This document shows positions 6,661-11,070 of a DNA stretch of 11,070 nucleotides, in pieces. A program made the position numbers and the translations under genes. Below the pieces are notes generated by a model that did no database searches, was not told the DNA's origin, and saw only the letters and a program-made list of their open reading frames with translations. How positions within the stretch are numbered: the first letter of the stretch is position 1; every line of letters begins with the position of its first letter. The stretch comes from Planctomycetota bacterium (GTDB lineage Bacteria > Planctomycetota > Phycisphaerae > WQYP01): contig JAJZCT010000051.1 in NCBI GenBank assembly GCA_021828925.1, positions 1 to 11,070 on the forward strand, given 5' to 3'.

Positions 6661-8481
6661 TTATTTTACATATTTAACATTATCAATATAAAAGGTAAAC
6701 GGCGAACCATTGCCGCCGCCGGTCCAGTAAAACCCGGTAATAATCCGCTTGAGATTCTGTCCCCTCAAGCTGATCGAATATTTTTTCCAGTGCGATGTGA
6801 GCGTGATAACTTTTGATACATGCGCCGAATCATGGAACGGTTGATCGGCCCCAATCAGGCCCACGCCAAAAGTGATCTGTTCTCCGCCCACTTTTCCCCT
6901 GGCCCAAAAGGTCAGTTCAGAGGCACCGGTTAAATTCAAGCCGCCATCGATTTTTCCCCAGTCGTTGGCGGGATTCTGCCACGCGATGCCGCCCCAGCCG
7001 CTGGAGGATTTGTACGAGATTCGTACACAGGTATGGCTGCCCGCCGGCCCGAAATTCGCCGTACCGTAGGAGATATTTTTGTAATTTCCCATCCATCCCG
7101 CGGGAATAAATGGCATACCGTTGGCTTGTTTACCCAGCAAAACCAGCGGAAGAGGAGAACGGGCAATGCGCATGGGGCGAATCGGACCGGTAACCATCAG
7201 AGGAATGTTACCTACCGCGGCACCGTTGTGGTTGTTATAGACATAACAATATAAACGGTAATACCCGCCATTATCCGGCATCCGCACGGTAACATTTCCG
7301 CCATGCTGCCGGACAATGGCACGGGGATATTTCCGCGGCATGGGCCGGGCTTCGCCACCATTGGATGGCAGATTGGAAATATCGCGCCGCAATATCCAGT
7401 GGTATTTCAACGCACCGCCGCCCGGTTCGGAAGCAACTGCATAAGCGGTTATTTCCGAATTGCGTTTGACCTTATCAGGCCCATTGAGATGCAGGCTTTT
7501 CATATCCGGACATAAATGGGCCGGCCACCGGCCGGTCCACAGATGCTCAAGTTGATCCACCGCTCCAAGGCGACGGCCGTCCGGCAGAACCAGTCCAAAC
7601 CATGTTGGAGTCGCCTCGATTTTCCAGCCCCAGGTAAAGGCGTACGATCCGAGGCAAAGGCCCTTGGCGGCCAATACGCTGTTACGATAGGTGCGGGCAT
7701 AATAAAGCGCTTTCCGGGTGCTGGTCATTTCCGGCGGCAGGTGCAGATTATCCCGGCCTTCCTCCCATGTTCCCGGCGGGCCAAATTCCGTTATCACATA
7801 GGGCTTAACCCCACCGGCTTTCAGATAGCGTTTATAAAGAGTCGGACCGCCTCCATAGGAATTAATGCCGATAATATCGATATCCGGGCAGTACTTGTTA
7901 ATTTTTTGCACCTTGTGGCCGCCGATTTCCGCTACCACAGTCATGGTGGGGTGGTTGGGATCGAGGCGGTGGCACATGCGGGCGATTTTCTCCACCGCCT
8001 GCCAGAGCACTTTATGGTCGTAACCATTTTCCATTTCATTGCCGATGCCCCACGCCAGCACCGCCGGATCGTTGCGATATTCGAGCACATATTTTTTGCA
8101 TTGCTCATACTGCGCCTGCACCTGCGCTTTATTGGTATAGCTGAATCCATCTCCGGGATGCGCCAGCCACATGCCTACGGTGCAGGTCATGCCCAGCTTC
8201 GCCGCCCGTTTTAACATCCCATTAATGCCATCTGCACCCCAGGTTCGCGCGGAATTGCCGCCCGCCGCCTTCAGCGCCGCCAGCGAATAACTTCCCCCCG
8301 CTCCCTTGATGAAATAAGGTTTGCCACCCCGCAGCAACTGCCAGTTTCCGCCGGTTTTTATCAACTGCACCTTAATCGCCGCCGCCGATACACTGTGACT
8401 GCCGGAAAGAATCGCCCCGGCCAGAATCACAATAGCTGCAACCGCGAAAATCCGTACGTGCCTGATGTGAATACCCCTCAT
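6661..8481 (-). CDS. Secreted clan GH-A (GH2-like TIM barrel) hydrolase with Ig-like and C-terminal carbohydrate-binding-like domains
   Basis: A 606-residue protein. Residues 1 to about 34 form a signal peptide (core IFAVAAIVILAGAIL, cut near SAA). Residues ~45-325 are a TIM barrel. It opens with RGGKPYFIKG (51-60), followed by NSARTWG (76-82), DPAVLAWGIGNEMENG with the acid/base candidate E149, DIIGINSYG (202-210), YVITEFG with the nucleophile candidate E232, and FTWGWK (282-287). This arrangement is that of a clan GH-A retaining hydrolase, nearest to GH2-type catalytic domains; a GH72-like transglycosidase is a possible alternative. Residues ~335-432 form an Ig/PKD-like domain (KYHWIL, GGYYRLYCYV). 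Residues ~444-606 are the module duplicated in the next gene. AAGGA 6 nt before ATG fixes the start. A promoter with a palindrome lies about 130 nt upstream. The neighbouring GH81 enzyme suggests that beta-1,3-glucan or its oligomers are the substrate, but this is inference. Confidence 0.85.
   Translation of the reverse strand: MRGIHIRHVRIFAVAAIVILAGAILSGSHSVSAAAIKVQLIKTGGNWQLLRGGKPYFIKGAGGSYSLAALKAAGGNSARTWGADGINGMLKRAAKLGMTCTVGMWLAHPGDGFSYTNKAQVQAQYEQCKKYVLEYRNDPAVLAWGIGNEMENGYDHKVLWQAVEKIARMCHRLDPNHPTMTVVAEIGGHKVQKINKYCPDIDIIGINSYGGGPTLYKRYLKAGGVKPYVITEFGPPGTWEEGRDNLHLPPEMTSTRKALYYARTYRNSVLAAKGLCLGSYAFTWGWKIEATPTWFGLVLPDGRRLGAVDQLEHLWTGRWPAHLCPDMKSLHLNGPDKVKRNSEITAYAVASEPGGGALKYHWILRRDISNLPSNGGEARPMPRKYPRAIVRQHGGNVTVRMPDNGGYYRLYCYVYNNHNGAAVGNIPLMVTGPIRPMRIARSPLPLVLLGKQANGMPFIPAGWMGNYKNISYGTANFGPAGSHTCVRISYKSSSGWGGIAWQNPANDWGKIDGGLNLTGASELTFWARGKVGGEQITFGVGLIGADQPFHDSAHVSKVITLTSHWKKYSISLRGQNLKRIITGFYWTGGGNGSPFTFYIDNVKYVK
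6664..7152 (-). repeat. Duplicated module, copy B (C-terminus of the GH-A hydrolase)
   Basis: Encodes residues ~444-606 of the GH-A hydrolase and corresponds to copy A at 5967-6464. The shared protein region starts at LPLV and runs to the last residue in both genes. Confidence 0.85.
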
Positions 8482-8487
8482 GCGTTT

Positions 8488-8492
8488 TCCTT
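8488..8492 (-). promoter_or_regulatory. Ribosome binding site of the GH-A hydrolase gene
   Basis: On the minus strand AAGGA lies 6 nt before the ATG at 8481-8479, supporting this start codon. Confidence 0.75.
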
Positions 8493-8587
8493 GTCATATT
8501 CCGTTGTGCTTGCCGACGAAACATTCACTCATCGGCATACTACCAGTGTGGGCAAGCCGCTCCAACCGCCAGTTCACCAACAGTTAT

Positions 8588-8600
8588 TGCAACTGTTGCA
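8588..8600 (-). promoter_or_regulatory. LacI-operator-like palindrome just downstream of the promoter
   Basis: TGCAAC-A-GTTGCA on the minus strand (TGCAACTGTTGCA on plus) is a perfect 6+1+6 palindrome. It overlaps a second inverted repeat, CAACAGT-7 nt-ACTGTTG (8578-8598). It sits roughly 6-18 nt inside the predicted transcript, a position typical for repressor roadblock operators. LacI-family operators are usually TG-rich-armed palindromes of this type, though most have a central CG. No regulator gene is in the window. Confidence 0.45.
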
Positions 8601-8612
8601 TAAACTGATGAA

Positions 8613-8641
8613 ATGATATTATTGAAGCCATCATTTGTCAA
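8613..8641 (-). promoter_or_regulatory. Sigma70-type promoter for the GH-A hydrolase gene
   Basis: On the minus strand, TTGACA (8641-8636) is a perfect -35 box and TATCAT (8618-8613, five of six matches) a good -10 box, with the optimal 17-nt spacer. Transcription would start near 8606, giving a leader of about 125 nt before the ATG at 8481. It lies in the 284-nt gap after the GH81 gene, so the GH-A, small beta-sandwich and perhaps DUF4159 genes would form one transcript. Confidence 0.72.
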
Positions 8642-8665
8642 TCGAAAATTTCGGTAAATCCTGGC

Positions 8666-8686
8666 GCGGAAATCACTATTTTCCGC
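8666..8686. other. 7-bp inverted repeat between GH81 gene and promoter
   Basis: GCGGAAA (8666-8672) and TTTCCGC (8680-8686) are separated by 7 nt and lie 24 nt upstream of the -35 box. No T tract follows on the minus strand, so it is not a clear terminator for the GH81 gene. An activator site is possible. The rest of the gap from 8687 to 8765 shows only weak GC-rich pairing. Confidence 0.25.
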
Positions 8687-8765
8687 CCGAGCGGGGTTGG
8701 CATCGCACGGTTTGCATTGGGGATCCATTCGCCTTTTTCCGGCCTTATTATTCATGCCCGGGTTC

Positions 8766-11070
8766 CTATTTTATAAATCGCACGTTATCAAGGTAAATGG
8801 TTTTCCCCGCCGGTACACTTACGACAAACAACGTTCCGATATGGGTTTTCGGCTTGGGGATCGGTAGTGCAAAACGCTTGTACTGATCGGTAATACCATG
8901 CAATTGCGTTTGAAAAAAGGCACCATCAAAAACTGGATGCCCGATTTTAAACCAGATGCTTCCGGTATTCCCACGGATATAAAAACGCAGCTTGGAATAT
9001 CCGGTTAAGTTTACCGGCTTCCAGCCGCTCCCATGGTCGCTGGTTCCGTTGAAAAAGTATGCCGATCCACCCTTGGCTCCTCCGGAAACGCAAATGCAAT
9101 AATGCCCGGCATACGGATGTTTCGTGCAGCGCAGGTTCACTTTGACCGTCCCATCGGTTCCCACTCCGTTGCCGGCAAACGATTCAGTATAGACATTCGG
9201 CGGGCACGGCTCCGGGGTGGTACTGAACTGAATGCTGACCGCATGGCCTAGAGCGTGACCAAACCGTGATGTCAGGCCTGCCGGAACGACCAAACGGTAG
9301 GTATGATCGTAAAGCAGTGATGAACGGCTTTTAATATCCACCCACCAGCCATGATGTGCCATCTTTACTTTCAATCCGTGCGAACCGGCACCGACGAGTC
9401 TTATGGCCGAAGTACTGCGAGGATTCAGCGGCGCATTAAATTTCAGTTGCATGGTCAAACCGGAAACGGCCACGCGAGCCGCCCCGTTCGCGGGAGTTGA
9501 GGCCGTCAGCCGCAGCGGCGGCTCGGCTGCGAGCGTGAATTCAATACGGCCGGCTTTGGCAAGCACGCGTCCCCCGGACGCGAACCGCAGGGAGGTGGGG
9601 ATAACAAGCGTGTAACGGCGCGACGGTTGCAGGCTGTGTGCCAACGCGCACGCCAGCACCCGTCCGTCGTCCAGCAGAGTGGGAACCAGTTCCGGCGCAT
9701 CCGGTCCTGACAGCGCAACGGCCCGTAAATCCGCGGGATTCAACGCCGCGCGAAACACAACATAAACGGTGTGAACTTCCCGGCTGACATGTTTCGCCCC
9801 CGCCCGCGGCAGGCTGGCCTGGATGGGGTTGTCCCGTTTTATCGGGGACAGGCTGTTGGCACAGGTGATCCGCCCCGGCAAGGCCACTAAAGCGCCCAAA
9901 ACGCGCATCCCTTCGGTCGCTCGCACCAGCACCGGATAGTGGTGCGGGTTATATACCGCATAGGTGGTCACGCCAGTGCGGCCATTGTGGTAAACCGAAC
10001 TTGTCGGAACGGTCAGATGAATATTCCACTGACGCGGTCCAAGTTGGTTATAGGCGTGCGCATCATAATAGGTCACGCCCGCTTCCATGTTATTTCGCAC
10101 AATTGCGTTTTTTGCTTGCCATAAATGATCAAATTCCCGGCACGCCCAGGCGGGATCCGCCTGCGAGGCCTGCGCCAGAAGCACGTTACCCAGGTCGCCC
10201 ATCGTGGCTATGTTACGATCTCCCAGGATTTTATGAAACAGCGTCCGGGCAAAGCCCGAATAGCGCACCAGGTAATCCAATCCGGGTGACTGCGGCAAAC
10301 AATTGATGCCGTAGACCCAGCACGGATCGCCGCTGAAATATGTCCCAAACACACCCCCGCCGGACCAGACCATGCCGTACATGGGGTGTTTATATTGCGG
10401 CGGTAAAATATTTCCCGGCTCATTGAACCAGTAATCCAGTGCGGCGCGTGATTCCATGGCGTAGCCCATCGCGCCGGTAGCCCGCATGCGCGGGTTATGC
10501 AGCATCGTTCCCAGTAAATACAAACCGATCCATGACTGCATAGCCTCGGAACTCGATTCCTGATTTTCGCCTCCCGGAGAACTTAATCCGCCGGCCCAGG
10601 AATGGCCGGCCCAGATATCAAATGTCCGCAACACCGGGAAGCGCCGGCTCTTACGATTCCAATTGGCGTACTCTTTGGCTACCAGGGTGATCATGGGACC
10701 ATATTTTTTCAGAAATGCCGGATCCTGCATCCCGAGCATCGCGGCACTGTACGTAAAGTAGCCATAGTGAAAATGTTGATCGTTAAAACTTCCCGAGCCA
10801 TAGCTGGTGTGAAAACCCACCAGCGCCGGCCAGTTTTTATACCGCGCAAAATAATGGGCTTTTTCACCGGGCGTATAAGTCAACCAATCGGAGAGTGCAC
10901 GGTAGGCTTCGGCACGCAAGGTCTTGTATTCCGCCTTGTTGTGCAACTCATGAGCCATGAGCATATATTGCGTAAAACGCAGAAGGTCTTTTCCGCCCCA
11001 GTAGGTGTCGTCACCATAATTTGAATTATCTGAACAGTGTTTCAGCAGCTTGGCCATGATGGCGGGACTG
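8766..11070 (-). CDS. GH81 endo-1,3-beta-glucanase with two Ig-like domains and a C-terminal binding-like domain (N-terminus outside window)
   Basis: The frame stays open to the window edge, so the N-terminus (signal peptide and first beta-sandwich part of GH81) is missing. The Met at 11057 is unlikely to be the true start. Counted from that Met, residues 1 to about 370 are the catalytic part of GH81. It has YGSGSFNDQHFHYGYF (86-101, with candidate acid D93), FPVLRTFDIWAGHSWAGGL (140-158) and NQESSSEA (165-172, with E167 and E171, the conserved catalytic-region glutamates). GH81 enzymes are inverting endo-beta-1,3-glucanases acting on laminarin, curdlan, callose and fungal walls. Two SbsA/Big_5-type Ig-like domains follow (~424-510 and ~515-613, the second starting TASTPANGAARVAV and ending HAVSIQFST). 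A last beta-sandwich (~620-763) ends in IYLDNVRFIK and resembles, at lower similarity, the modules of the two downstream proteins. Secretion is inferred from the architecture. It is upstream of the GH-A gene in the same orientation, but that gene has its own promoter. Confidence 0.9.
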   Translation of the reverse strand, partial: SPAIMAKLLKHCSDNSNYGDDTYWGGKDLLRFTQYMLMAHELHNKAEYKTLRAEAYRALSDWLTYTPGEKAHYFARYKNWPALVGFHTSYGSGSFNDQHFHYGYFTYSAAMLGMQDPAFLKKYGPMITLVAKEYANWNRKSRRFPVLRTFDIWAGHSWAGGLSSPGGENQESSSEAMQSWIGLYLLGTMLHNPRMRATGAMGYAMESRAALDYWFNEPGNILPPQYKHPMYGMVWSGGGVFGTYFSGDPCWVYGINCLPQSPGLDYLVRYSGFARTLFHKILGDRNIATMGDLGNVLLAQASQADPAWACREFDHLWQAKNAIVRNNMEAGVTYYDAHAYNQLGPRQWNIHLTVPTSSVYHNGRTGVTTYAVYNPHHYPVLVRATEGMRVLGALVALPGRITCANSLSPIKRDNPIQASLPRAGAKHVSREVHTVYVVFRAALNPADLRAVALSGPDAPELVPTLLDDGRVLACALAHSLQPSRRYTLVIPTSLRFASGGRVLAKAGRIEFTLAAEPPLRLTASTPANGAARVAVSGLTMQLKFNAPLNPRSTSAIRLVGAGSHGLKVKMAHHGWWVDIKSRSSLLYDHTYRLVVPAGLTSRFGHALGHAVSIQFSTTPEPCPPNVYTESFAGNGVGTDGTVKVNLRCTKHPYAGHYCICVSGGAKGGSAYFFNGTSDHGSGWKPVNLTGYSKLRFYIRGNTGSIWFKIGHPVFDGAFFQTQLHGITDQYKRFALPIPKPKTHIGTLFVVSVPAGKTIYLDNVRFIK

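Noticed and set aside
7516..8214. 232-codon plus-strand ORF opposite the GH-A hydrolase
   Set aside because: It lies antisense to the catalytic barrel, whose motifs are intact, and shows no recognisable domain or start signal.
8540..8755. 71-codon minus-strand ORF in the gap between the GH81 and GH-A genes
   Set aside because: It runs through the predicted promoter and palindrome, has no convincing Shine-Dalgarno, and its composition does not resemble the neighbouring exported proteins.

Overview
The window looks like chromosomal DNA from a free-living, polysaccharide-degrading bacterium of the Planctomycetota, most likely a Phycisphaerae-type lineage; Verrucomicrobiota is the main alternative. 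The pointers are a PEP-CTERM exported protein, a prepilin-like protein tail with the H-X-DG style YVDGHA motif, a large DUF4159/squalene-cyclase-like exported protein, and several very large secreted glycoside hydrolases. The lineage call rests on family content only; there is no rRNA or other phylogenetic marker here.

Layout: three genes on the plus strand (the 3' end of a prepilin-like protein gene, a GH5 glucanase with a C-terminal DUF1349-like beta-sandwich, a PEP-CTERM protein) converge at a strong intrinsic terminator (about 3508-3545) on four genes of the minus strand. In their transcription order these are a GH81 endo-1,3-beta-glucanase (N-terminus outside the window), a clan GH-A (GH2-like) TIM-barrel hydrolase, a small stand-alone exported carbohydrate-binding-like domain, and a toroid plus double-DUF4159 protein. 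The intergenic gaps hold a good sigma70-type promoter with a LacI-operator-like palindrome just downstream of it, in front of the GH-A hydrolase gene.

Functional reading: GH81 is a family dedicated to beta-1,3-glucan, the GH5 protein carries the N-terminal signature motif of exo-1,3-glucanase-like GH5 enzymes, and the GH-A protein has both catalytic glutamates. Every protein whose N-terminus is visible has a signal peptide. This makes the window a candidate beta-1,3-glucan (laminarin, callose, curdlan or fungal wall) degradation cluster. The most distinctive structural feature is a C-terminal beta-sandwich module present in the GH-A enzyme and again, about 60% identical by eye, as the complete mature protein of the next gene. 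A more diverged C-terminal module of similar end-motif occurs on the GH81 enzyme. No RNA genes, CRISPR arrays, insertion sequences or attachment sites were seen.
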